Of a stretch of 64,000 nucleotides of DNA, positions 14,308 through 21,855 are shown in pieces. The stretch is taken from positions 2,728,001 through 2,792,000 of the forward strand of contig NZ_CP107899.1 in the NCBI RefSeq assembly GCF_036013915.1. Direction: 5' to 3'. This DNA is from Streptomyces sp. NBC_00464. Its GTDB lineage: Bacteria > Actinomycetota > Actinomycetes > Streptomycetales > Streptomycetaceae. Position numbers and translations under genes: made by a program. The notes under the pieces were generated by a model. The model did no database searches. It worked only from the letters and a program-made list of their open reading frames with translations, and had not been told where the DNA came from. Each line of letters starts with the position of its first letter. Position 1 is the first letter of the stretch.

Positions 14308-16053
14308 TCATCGGGTCGCGCGGCGGCGGCGGGACACCGTGTACAGGACGCCGCCCGCGGCCAGGGCGACGAGAGCCGCGCCGCCGGTCATCAGCGCGGT
14401 GGAACCGGTGGAGGCGAGATCGCCCCCGGTGTCACCGCCGCCGGTGGTGCCGTTGCCGCCGGTGGTGCCGGCCGAGGACGAGCCGGCCGAACCGCCGGAG
14501 TCGCCGGACGCGCTGCCGCTGTCCGAGGAACCGCCGGTGGAGCCGCCCGTGGCGGCCGCTCCGCCCGAGCCCGAGGTGGTTCCACCGGTGGTGGAGCCGC
14601 CCGAGCCCGAGTCCTTGGCGTTCAGCACCAGGGACGCGGTGTTGTTGGCGGTCTTGGTGTCGAAGCGCAGGCCGGGGTCGCCGAGGTGGATGTTGCGGAC
14701 CCAGACCTTGCCGGACGCCCCCGCGACCACCTTGTCGATCTTCAGCTTGAAGGGGAAGGCGAAGTCGGCGTCCTCACTCACGGACATCGGCGTGGAGCAG
14801 AAGTAGCGCGGGGCGCCCTTCTGGTTCTCGCGGTAGTCGCCGTCGGCGGTCACACCGCGGCAGGACTCGGGCCTGTCGACGACCGTGGCGCCCTCGGGCA
14901 CGGTGATGTCCACCGTGGCGACGTCCTCGCCGGAGCGGAGATTCCCGACCCAGGCCGGTCCCCGGTTACGGAATCCGACCGTCGCCTCGACCGTGGCGCC
15001 CGCAGCGCCCTTGACCCGCGCCCCGTACGCCGCGAAGTCGGCGCTGTTGGCGGTCTGGAAGTCGACTTCCTGCTGGTTGTCGCCCGGCTCCAGGTCGGCC
15101 GAGCGCGCCGACGGGGCCTTGCGCAGGGTCAGCGTGGCGCCCTCGCCGGAGCTGTACCGCGCACCGGCCCGCTGCGCGGCGCGGGCGGCGGAGCCGTCCT
15201 CCGTGACGCTGTAGAGGAAGGTGTCGTAGAACGCGCGTGGAGTGGCCTTGATGCTGGGCGGCTCTGCCAGCGTGTACGTGACGCCCGGCTCGTAGCTCCC
15301 GTCGAAGGAGCACAGCGCGGTGGTCCAGCTGTCGGCGGAACCCAGGCCCAGCCCCTCCTCGCTGTACTCGCAGTTCCGGTACCGCTCGGTGAACGCCATG
15401 CCGCGGGTGTGGCGCAGGGTGAGCAGGACCCCGTCGGCCGCGCGCGTGCCGTTGTTGGTGAAGGTGAGGGGCGCCGGCTGGCTGTCGCCGGGCTTGAGGT
15501 TCGTCCTGAACGGAATCCGCTTCATCGACAGGTCGGGTCCGCCGATGCCGACGTGGGCGGAGAAGGACCGGAAGGTGGCGCCTTCCGCCTCGGCGGTGAC
15601 CTCGATGGTCCCCGCGTCGCCGTCCTTGCTGCCCTTCGCCGCGGTGAGTTCGAGGTCGGCGACGGTGCTCAGGCCGGGGAAGATGCCCCAGTCGTGGCAG
15701 ACGGCGGTCGTCCCGGTGGTCTCGCAGTCCGCGCTGCCTTCCTCGCTGAACGACACATCCGCGACCCCGGCGATCCCGCTGAGGTCGAAGCGGACGGTGT
15801 ACTCCTCGCCGAAGGTCCCGTTCTCCTCGTCCTCGGACGGGTTGTTGACCGTGAATCCGAGGGTCGCCTTCTGCGGGGTGCCCGTGGCCGGGTACGGGTG
15901 CAGGGCGGTGTCGGCGGGGCCTCCGAGGGTGAACTCGGGGGCCGCGGCCCGGGCCGGGGTGTTCAGGGCGAGAGCACCGGCGGCCAGAAGGCCGGCTGCG
16001 GCGAAACCTCCGGTGACGCGACGGAGAGCTGCTCTCGGGGGCGTGCTTCTCAT
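14308..16053 (-). CDS. Sortase-anchored (LAXTG) surface protein
   Basis: 581-residue exported protein attached to the cell wall. N-terminal signal peptide (MRSTPPRAALRR, hydrophobic GGFAAAGLLAAGALALN, cleavage after ARA|AAPEF). The body (residues ~35-460) has repeated beta-strand-rich segments with Cys pairs (SADCETTGTTAVC, YRNCEYSEEG, CSTPMSV), resembling DUF11/Ig-like cell-surface modules. A Gly/Ser/Thr-rich wall-spanning stretch (~470-540) leads to the sorting signal LASTG (546-550), a hydrophobic helix (MTGGAALVALAAGGVLY) and the tail SRRRRATR. LAXTG is the preference of class E sortases of Streptomyces. Start ATG 16053 follows AAGGG. No sortase gene is in the window. Ligand or enzymatic function is not apparent. 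Confidence 0.87.
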   Translation of the reverse strand: MRSTPPRAALRRVTGGFAAAGLLAAGALALNTPARAAAPEFTLGGPADTALHPYPATGTPQKATLGFTVNNPSEDEENGTFGEEYTVRFDLSGIAGVADVSFSEEGSADCETTGTTAVCHDWGIFPGLSTVADLELTAAKGSKDGDAGTIEVTAEAEGATFRSFSAHVGIGGPDLSMKRIPFRTNLKPGDSQPAPLTFTNNGTRAADGVLLTLRHTRGMAFTERYRNCEYSEEGLGLGSADSWTTALCSFDGSYEPGVTYTLAEPPSIKATPRAFYDTFLYSVTEDGSAARAAQRAGARYSSGEGATLTLRKAPSARSADLEPGDNQQEVDFQTANSADFAAYGARVKGAAGATVEATVGFRNRGPAWVGNLRSGEDVATVDITVPEGATVVDRPESCRGVTADGDYRENQKGAPRYFCSTPMSVSEDADFAFPFKLKIDKVVAGASGKVWVRNIHLGDPGLRFDTKTANNTASLVLNAKDSGSGGSTTGGTTSGSGGAAATGGSTGGSSDSGSASGDSGGSAGSSSAGTTGGNGTTGGGDTGGDLASTGSTALMTGGAALVALAAGGVLYTVSRRRRATR

Positions 16054-16287
16054 CTCGGGCCCTTGTGGTCGTCGGGAGCTGTGTGACCGCTGTGACAGCG
16101 GCATGCATACGACCACGGGCGAGCCGGGATGGTTGCGCGCGTTCAGATCACGAATCGGGTACGCCGTCGGGCGTGACCGACCTCACATCGGAATGTCATC
16201 GGCCGGGGACAACTATCCGGACTCCTCGCAGGTCATCCATGCGGAACACCGGTCACACCGCTGCGCGGTCGCACCGGCTACAGCGTG

Positions 16288-16319
16288 AGGGGCTGCACTC
16301 GGAGGGGGGTGCAGCCCCT
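16288..16319 (-). terminator. Terminator hairpin after the GMC oxidoreductase gene
   Basis: Arms AGGGGCTGCAC (16288-16298) and GTGCAGCCCCT (16309-16319) with a 10-base loop. It lies 23 bases beyond the stop of the minus-strand oxidoreductase gene. The 234 bases between it and the start of the LAXTG gene show no gene. Confidence 0.8.
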
Positions 16320-16341
16320 TCTGCTGTCCGGTCCCGGCCAC

Positions 16342-18177
16342 CTACTCCGTCTCCGTGGCCTTCTTCGGCGGCACCGTGGGCATTCCCAGGAACGGCAGCC
16401 TCAGCGCGCCGAACGCCTCCTTCGGGACGGCCGGCGCCTGCGGCTCGACCGCCGCCAGCCGCTCGTACGCCTCACCAGGGGCCGGGCGCAGGTCCTGCTC
16501 GCCCTTGTTGGGCCAGAAGGACATGGCCCGCTCCGCCTGCGCGGTGATCGTCAGCGACGGGTTGACGCCGAGGTTGGCGGAGACCGCGGAACCGTCGACG
16601 ACCGAGATGCCCGGGTGGCCGAACAGCCGGTGGTACGGGTCGATGACCCCCTCGTCGGCAGTCGCGCCGATCGGGCAGCCGCCGAGGAAGTGCGCGGTGA
16701 GCGGGGTGCCCATCAGCTCACCGATGTTGGAGCCGGCGAAGCCGTTGATCTCCTCGGCGAGCAGTGTCGCGCTCTGCGTCGCCTCGGCGATCTGCGTCGG
16801 GTTGGGCGCGCCGTGCCCCTGGCGGGCGGTGAGCAGTCCCTTCCCGATGCCGCGGGGCTTGCGGTACGCGGTCAGGGAGTTGTCCAGCGACTGCATGACG
16901 AGCCCGATGATGGTCCGCTCCGACCAGCGCCGGTTGGAGAGCGAACGCACGGCGAGCGTCGGGTGCTTGGCCATGCTGCCGATCCAGCTCAGCACCCGGT
17001 GGGTGCCGTACGGGACCTGGAGGATGGTCATGCCGCCCATGGCGTTGGATCCCTTGCCGTAGCGGACCGGTTCGATGTGGGTGTTCTCGTCGGGGTGGAT
17101 CGACGAGGTGATGGCGACGCCCTTGGTGAAGTCGGCCTTGGTGCCGTGCTTCCTGCGGTAGCGGCGGTCCGAGGTCTGCGCGCCGACGAGGCCTTCGGAG
17201 TTGGTCCGGGTCAGCTCGCCGAGCCGGGCCGAGAGCCGGGGCAGCAGTCCCCGGTCCTTCATGGTGTGCAGCAGGGTCTGGGTGCCGTACGTGCCCGCCG
17301 CCACGACCACCTTGCGTGCGCGCAGCAGGGTGGGCTTCGCCCTCTTCCGGCGGTCGGTCGGCACGGTGGCGACGTGGTAGCCGCCCTCCGGGTCCTCCGT
17401 GACCGCGACGACGGACGTCATCGGGTGGATGACCGCTCCGGCCTTCTCGGCGAGGTGGAGGTAGTTCTCGTTGAGGGTGTTCTTCGCACCGTGCCGGCAG
17501 CCGGTCATGCACTCGCCGCACTCGGTGCAGGCCTTGCGGGCCGGACCGGCGCCGCCGAAGTACGGGTCGGCGACGGTGCCGCCGGGCTTCGCCCTCGCCG
17601 TGCCGTCGGCGTCCTTGCCGTCACCGAAGAAGACACCGACCGGGGCGAGATGGAAGGTGTCGCCGACGCCCATGACCTCGGCGGTCGCCTTCAGATGGAC
17701 GTCGGAGGGGGTCATCGTCGGGTTGAGCCGGACCCCGAGCATCCGCGTGGCCTGGTCGTAGTACGGCTTCAGCTCGTCCTGCCAGTCGGTGATGTGCGCC
17801 CACTGCCGGTCCTGGAAGAACGGCGCCGGGGGCACGTACAGCGTGTTGGCGTAGTTGAGCGAGCCGCCGCCGACGCCCGCACCGGCCAGCACCATCACCT
17901 TGCCGAGCAGATGCACGCGCTGGATGCCGAAGAGGCCGAGGGCGGGGGCCCAGAGGTAGTTCTTCAGGTCCCACGAGTTCTTGGGCAGGGTGCCGGGCGT
18001 GAAGCGGCGGCCCGCCTCCAGGACGCCGACCCGGTATCCCTTCTCGGACAGCCGAAGCGCCGAGACCGCGCCGCCGAAGCCCGAACCGACGATCAGGACG
18101 TCGTAGTCGTACGCGGCGTCGTCATCGGCTCCTTCCGGGTCCACGGGCTGTTTCCGGGCAGGGCTGACCTGGGACAT
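16342..18177 (-). CDS. GMC-type FAD oxidoreductase (cholesterol-oxidase-like, ChoD group)
   Basis: 611-residue FAD-dependent oxidoreductase. FAD-binding motif near residue 30 (YDVLIVGSGFGGAVSALRL) followed by the acidic VLEAGRR. A further GMC-like segment VLAGAGVGGGSLNYAN binds the cofactor. An internal Cys cluster, CTECGECMTGCRHGAKNT, is ferredoxin-like (Cys-x2-Cys-x2-Cys-x3-Cys) and typical of this actinobacterial group. The C terminus has the GMC_C pattern (LGGCPIGATADEGVID; DGSAVSANLGVNPSLTITAQ). No signal peptide, so cytoplasmic or peripheral. It belongs to the family of M. tuberculosis ChoD, whose true substrate is uncertain. The gene is 41 bases behind the semialdehyde dehydrogenase on the same strand, so they probably form an operon. 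Confidence 0.88.
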   Translation of the reverse strand: MSQVSPARKQPVDPEGADDDAAYDYDVLIVGSGFGGAVSALRLSEKGYRVGVLEAGRRFTPGTLPKNSWDLKNYLWAPALGLFGIQRVHLLGKVMVLAGAGVGGGSLNYANTLYVPPAPFFQDRQWAHITDWQDELKPYYDQATRMLGVRLNPTMTPSDVHLKATAEVMGVGDTFHLAPVGVFFGDGKDADGTARAKPGGTVADPYFGGAGPARKACTECGECMTGCRHGAKNTLNENYLHLAEKAGAVIHPMTSVVAVTEDPEGGYHVATVPTDRRKRAKPTLLRARKVVVAAGTYGTQTLLHTMKDRGLLPRLSARLGELTRTNSEGLVGAQTSDRRYRRKHGTKADFTKGVAITSSIHPDENTHIEPVRYGKGSNAMGGMTILQVPYGTHRVLSWIGSMAKHPTLAVRSLSNRRWSERTIIGLVMQSLDNSLTAYRKPRGIGKGLLTARQGHGAPNPTQIAEATQSATLLAEEINGFAGSNIGELMGTPLTAHFLGGCPIGATADEGVIDPYHRLFGHPGISVVDGSAVSANLGVNPSLTITAQAERAMSFWPNKGEQDLRPAPGEAYERLAAVEPQAPAVPKEAFGALRLPFLGMPTVPPKKATETE

Positions 18178-18218
18178 GGCTCTCCTCGGTACGAAAAGGA
18201 CAGAAGTGGCGCGGGCGA

Positions 18219-19847
18219 TCAGCGCAGGCGGAACGCCTTCATCGCCTTCAGGCTGCGGCTCATGAACGCCGCGTACTTCTCGTCGTCCATCCCGAAGGAC
18301 GGGGCGAGCGGGATCAGCCGCTGCTGGGCGACGGTCTGGGCCTCGGTGTACTTGAGGATGCCCTCGGAGCCGTGCCGGCGGCCGAGGCCGGATTCCTTCA
18401 TTCCGCCCATCGGGGACTGCACGCTGCCGTACGCGGGGGCGTAGCCCTCGTTGATGTTGACCGTGCCGGTGCGCAGCCGGGCGGCGACCTGGTGGCCGCG
18501 CCGGCCGTCCTTGGTCCAGACGCTCGAGTTGAGTCCGTACGGGGTGCCGTTGGCCAGGGCGACGACCTCGTCCTCGTCGCTGAAGCGGTAGATCGAGACG
18601 ACCGGCCCGAAGGTCTCCTCGTTGCAGACGGCCATCGGGGCCTCGACGCCGTCGAGAATGGTCGGCTCGTAGAACAGCGGGCCGATGTCGGGGCGGGCGA
18701 CGCCGCCGGCGACGAGCTTGGCGCCCTTCTCGACGGCCTCCGCGACGTGCCGGCTGACGGTCTCCAGCTGGCGCTCGCCGACGAGCGAGCCCATGTCGGC
18801 GCCGTACGCGAGGGAGTTGCCGAGCCGCATCGCCTTCGTACGGGCGGCGAACCGGGCCACGAAGTCGTCGGCGATCGACTCGTGGACGTACAGCCGCTCG
18901 ATGGAGATGCAGAGCTGGCCGGCGGAGGAGAAGCAGGCGCGGACGGCGCCGGCGGCGGCCTTCTCCACGTCGGCGTCCTTCAGGACCAGCATGGCGTTCT
19001 TGCCGCCGAGCTCCAGCGAGACGCCGACGAGCCGGGCCGCGGCACCCTGGGCGACCTCGCGGCCGGTGCGGGTGGAACCGGTGAACGAGACGTAGTCGGC
19101 GTGCTTGACGACCTCGGGGCCGACGACGGGGCCGTCCCCGAGCACGACCTGGAAGACCTCGGCCGGGAGTCCGGCCTCGATGAGCAGGTCACGGGCCCAC
19201 AGCGCGGTCAGCGCGGTCTCCGTGTCCGGCTTCATCACCACGGCGTTGCCGGAGACGAACGCGGGCAGCGCGTCACCGACGGACAACTCGAACGGGTAGT
19301 TCCACGGCGCGATCTGGCCGATGACCCCGCGGGGCTGGCGCAGCTCGGTGACCTTGGTGAGGGTCGGTACGACACCGGTGTGCCGCTTCGGCTTCAGATA
19401 CGCGCCGGCCTTGCGGCCGTAGTGCCGGGCGGCGACGGCGACCGCCTGCACCTCCTCGTGGGCGTGCAGCCGGGCCTTGCCGGTCTCCAGCTGAATGAGG
19501 TCGAGGACCTCCGACTGACGGTCCAGGACGAGGTCGTGGAAGCGCAGCAGCACGGCGGCCCTGGCCCGGACGGACGTCGCGGCCCAGGCGGGCTGCGCGG
19601 CGCGGGCGCGCTCGTAGGCGGTGGCCACGTCCTCGGGGGTGGACTCGGGCAGGTCGGCCAGCTTCTCGCCGGTGAAGGGGGTGTGGTTGGCCGTACGGCC
19701 GGAGCCGACGACGCCACGGGTCAGCTGGGCGATCACCTCGGGCGTCACGACATCGGCGGCCGTGCGCACGCCCGCGGGCGCGGCGGCCACCGGGTTGGTG
19801 CCGACAACCGCGGCGGTGGTGGGCGTGGAGGCCTGCGAGTCCGTCAT
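18219..19847 (-). CDS. gabD2: Succinate-semialdehyde dehydrogenase, NADP-dependent (GabD2-like)
   Basis: 542-residue aldehyde dehydrogenase. Catalytic Cys313 in SAGQLCISIERLYV and general base Glu279 in SLELGGKNAML. The cofactor region PWNYPFELSVGDALPA and the structural motif CNEETFGPVVSIY are present. It would oxidise succinate semialdehyde to succinate using NAD(P)+, the exit of GABA catabolism and of the alternative TCA route. The best match by motif pattern is the GabD2 group of actinobacteria (often called SSADH2), some of which also accept other aldehydes. ATG 19847 starts MTDSQASTPTT; the N-terminal ~45 residues are a low-complexity extension usual in Streptomyces. Co-transcribed with the GMC oxidoreductase downstream. 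Confidence 0.9.
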   Translation of the reverse strand: MTDSQASTPTTAAVVGTNPVAAAPAGVRTAADVVTPEVIAQLTRGVVGSGRTANHTPFTGEKLADLPESTPEDVATAYERARAAQPAWAATSVRARAAVLLRFHDLVLDRQSEVLDLIQLETGKARLHAHEEVQAVAVAARHYGRKAGAYLKPKRHTGVVPTLTKVTELRQPRGVIGQIAPWNYPFELSVGDALPAFVSGNAVVMKPDTETALTALWARDLLIEAGLPAEVFQVVLGDGPVVGPEVVKHADYVSFTGSTRTGREVAQGAAARLVGVSLELGGKNAMLVLKDADVEKAAAGAVRACFSSAGQLCISIERLYVHESIADDFVARFAARTKAMRLGNSLAYGADMGSLVGERQLETVSRHVAEAVEKGAKLVAGGVARPDIGPLFYEPTILDGVEAPMAVCNEETFGPVVSIYRFSDEDEVVALANGTPYGLNSSVWTKDGRRGHQVAARLRTGTVNINEGYAPAYGSVQSPMGGMKESGLGRRHGSEGILKYTEAQTVAQQRLIPLAPSFGMDDEKYAAFMSRSLKAMKAFRLR

Positions 19848-19943
19848 GAGGGCGAGAGTACGTCGAGCCGAAGCCTTTGGGTACCCGTGGGTAACAGCTT
19901 TTCACACTCCCCACAACAGCCCTGTGCGGCCCCCCACCAACCG

Positions 19944-19961
19944 AGCCAGTGATCACTGGCT
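19944..19961. promoter_or_regulatory. Perfect 18-bp palindrome upstream of gabD2
   Basis: AGCCAGTGATCACTGGCT is its own complement and stands 97 bases upstream of the gabD2 start, in a relatively AT-rich stretch. It has no loop-forming spacer or T-tail, so a protein-binding operator is more likely than a terminator. The binder is unknown. Confidence 0.55.
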
Positions 19962-19999
19962 GAATAACCGCTGATCAGGGGGTATCTCCGTCCGCATCA

Positions 20000-20031
20000 C
20001 CGACCGGGAAGCCCCCGCCGGAGCCGGTCGG
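20000..20031 (-). terminator. Probable terminator after the first Ser/Thr kinase gene
   Basis: Arms CCGACCGG (20000-20007) and CCGGTCGG (20024-20031), with a 16-base loop, lie 13-44 bases after the minus-strand stop at 20044. Confidence 0.6.
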
Positions 20032-20043
20032 AGCCGTGCGGGG

Positions 20044-21723
20044 TCAGTTGGAGTCGGCCGGCGCGCGCCAGCTGCGCAGCATCGTGTTGAACCGGTCCCG
20101 GGTGATGTCCCAGTCCTCCTCCGGCCCCGTCATGTACAGCGCGTACTCCGGGCCGCCCTCCTTCGCGTAGTACATCTGGTCGATGGCATGGCGCGGCTCG
20201 CCGGGCTTCTCGGTCCAGGTGAACTCCCAGATGGCTCCGGGGCAGTCGCGGTAGACGTTGCTGTTCATCTCCAGGTTCCGGTAGTCCGGCAGCCGCTCGC
20301 GCAGGTTCGTCTCCATGTCCTGCATGTGCGTGTACGAGTCCTCGAAGTCGGGCGCCGGGTCGACGCTGACGCGGAGGTAGTGCACACCGTCGTCCGGGGT
20401 GTAGTCGATGTTGGTGCCGTTCACCTGCCGCTCCCAGCCGATCGGCATGAGGATGCTGAACCCGGAGGGGTCCTCCACCCGCCGCCAGCCGTCCGGCACG
20501 CCCGCCTTCGCCGGGTCCGGCGAGGGTGTCGGGGTGGGCGTGGGGGTGGGTGTGGCCTTGCCCGGCCCCGGCGACCGGGTGCCGTGCGACGCCGTGCCAC
20601 CGGTGCCGGATTCCGCGTCCGTGCGGTTCGCGTACAGCATCGCGGCGATACCCGCGCCGCCGCCCACCAGGGCCGCCAGCGCGATGACCACGACCGTCGT
20701 ACGCCACCGGCCTCGGCTGCGCCGGATGGCCGGTGCGGAGGCCGGGGCCGGAAGGGGACCGGGGTAGGGAAGCTGGGCCGTGCCGCCGTTCACCGCCCCG
20801 CCGCCGGAGGTGCCGTCGGCGCCCATGGAACGCAGCACCTCCTCGGGGACCCGCTGCGTGGGGACGTACGCCTGGGCCGACCGGGGCTCGCGCCCCTCCA
20901 TGGCCTCCAGCAGCATCCGTTCGGCCTCCGCGGCCGAGGGCCGGTCCTCGGGTTCCTTGCGGAGCAGCGCCGTGATGACGGGGGCGAGCGCCCCGGCCCG
21001 TGCGGGCGTCGGCGGGTCCTCGGTGACGACGGCCTGCATCGTGGATATCGGGGAGGTGCGGCGGAACGGCGAGCGCCCCTCGACCGCGGTGTACAGCGTG
21101 GCGCCCAGCGACCACAGGTCGGAGGCGGGGCCCGGGTCGCCGCCGCGGACCCGCTCGGGTGCCAGATAGTCGATGGAGCCGACCAGTTCACCGGTCCTGG
21201 TGATGGTCGAGTCGCCCTCTATCGCCGCGATCCCGAAGTCGGTCAGCAGCACCCGGCCGTCCCGCGCGAGCAGGACGTTGCCCGGCTTCACATCGCGGTG
21301 CAGCACCCCGGCACTGTGTGCGGCGCGCAGGGCGCCCAGCACGTGGAGCCCGATCCGGGCGGCCTCGCGCGGCTCGATCTCGCCGGACTCCTTGGTCTGG
21401 TCGGCGAGTGACGGACCGTCGACGTACTGCATGACGATCCACGGCCGGTTGTCGTACTCGATCACGTCATGGACGGTGACCACACCGGGATGCGTGATGC
21501 GGGCGGCGGCGCGGGCCTCCTTCTGGGTGCGCGCGTGCAGCACGACCCGGTCCGCCTCCGCGACGTACAGCCCGGCGGTCAGCTCCTTGACGGCGACGGT
21601 GCGGTGCAGCACCTCGTCATGAGCGCGCCAGACCTTGCCCATGCCGCCGCGTCCCAGGACTTCGCCGAGCCGGTACCTCCCGGCCAGCACCAGTCCCGCT
21701 TCCGTGCCCTGTGATCGATCCAC
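20044..21723 (-). CDS. Receptor Ser/Thr protein kinase (Pkn, PASTA-less)
   Basis: 559-residue membrane kinase. Kinase domain at the N terminus (residues ~17-280): glycine loop GRGGMGKVW, ATP lysine Lys46 (VAVKEL), catalytic loop HRDVKPGNVLL, Mg-binding DFG (LTDFGIAAIEG), activation-segment Thr-Gly (ITRTGELVGSIDYLAPERV). Then an Ala/Pro linker, one membrane helix (VVVIALAALVGGGAGIAAML), a Thr/Pro-rich stalk and an extracellular domain of about 145 residues beginning VPDGWRRVEDPSGFSILMPI. There are no PASTA repeats. GTG 21723 is chosen as it precedes the kinase fold by the usual ~16 residues; the frame extends further upstream. It is the last of three adjacent kinase-like genes with related ectodomains. 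Confidence 0.92.
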   Translation of the reverse strand: MDRSQGTEAGLVLAGRYRLGEVLGRGGMGKVWRAHDEVLHRTVAVKELTAGLYVAEADRVVLHARTQKEARAAARITHPGVVTVHDVIEYDNRPWIVMQYVDGPSLADQTKESGEIEPREAARIGLHVLGALRAAHSAGVLHRDVKPGNVLLARDGRVLLTDFGIAAIEGDSTITRTGELVGSIDYLAPERVRGGDPGPASDLWSLGATLYTAVEGRSPFRRTSPISTMQAVVTEDPPTPARAGALAPVITALLRKEPEDRPSAAEAERMLLEAMEGREPRSAQAYVPTQRVPEEVLRSMGADGTSGGGAVNGGTAQLPYPGPLPAPASAPAIRRSRGRWRTTVVVIALAALVGGGAGIAAMLYANRTDAESGTGGTASHGTRSPGPGKATPTPTPTPTPSPDPAKAGVPDGWRRVEDPSGFSILMPIGWERQVNGTNIDYTPDDGVHYLRVSVDPAPDFEDSYTHMQDMETNLRERLPDYRNLEMNSNVYRDCPGAIWEFTWTEKPGEPRHAIDQMYYAKEGGPEYALYMTGPEEDWDITRDRFNTMLRSWRAPADSN

Positions 21724-21855
21724 GTGTCCCCGCCCCGTTCCTTCGGATGACAGGTTACGGAGGGGAGGTACGACCACGGAACCTCGCACCGCTCACGAGA
21801 TCTCACTGTGATGCTTGTCGCTCTGCCGGACCGCCCGCCGCCGGACCGTTTCACT

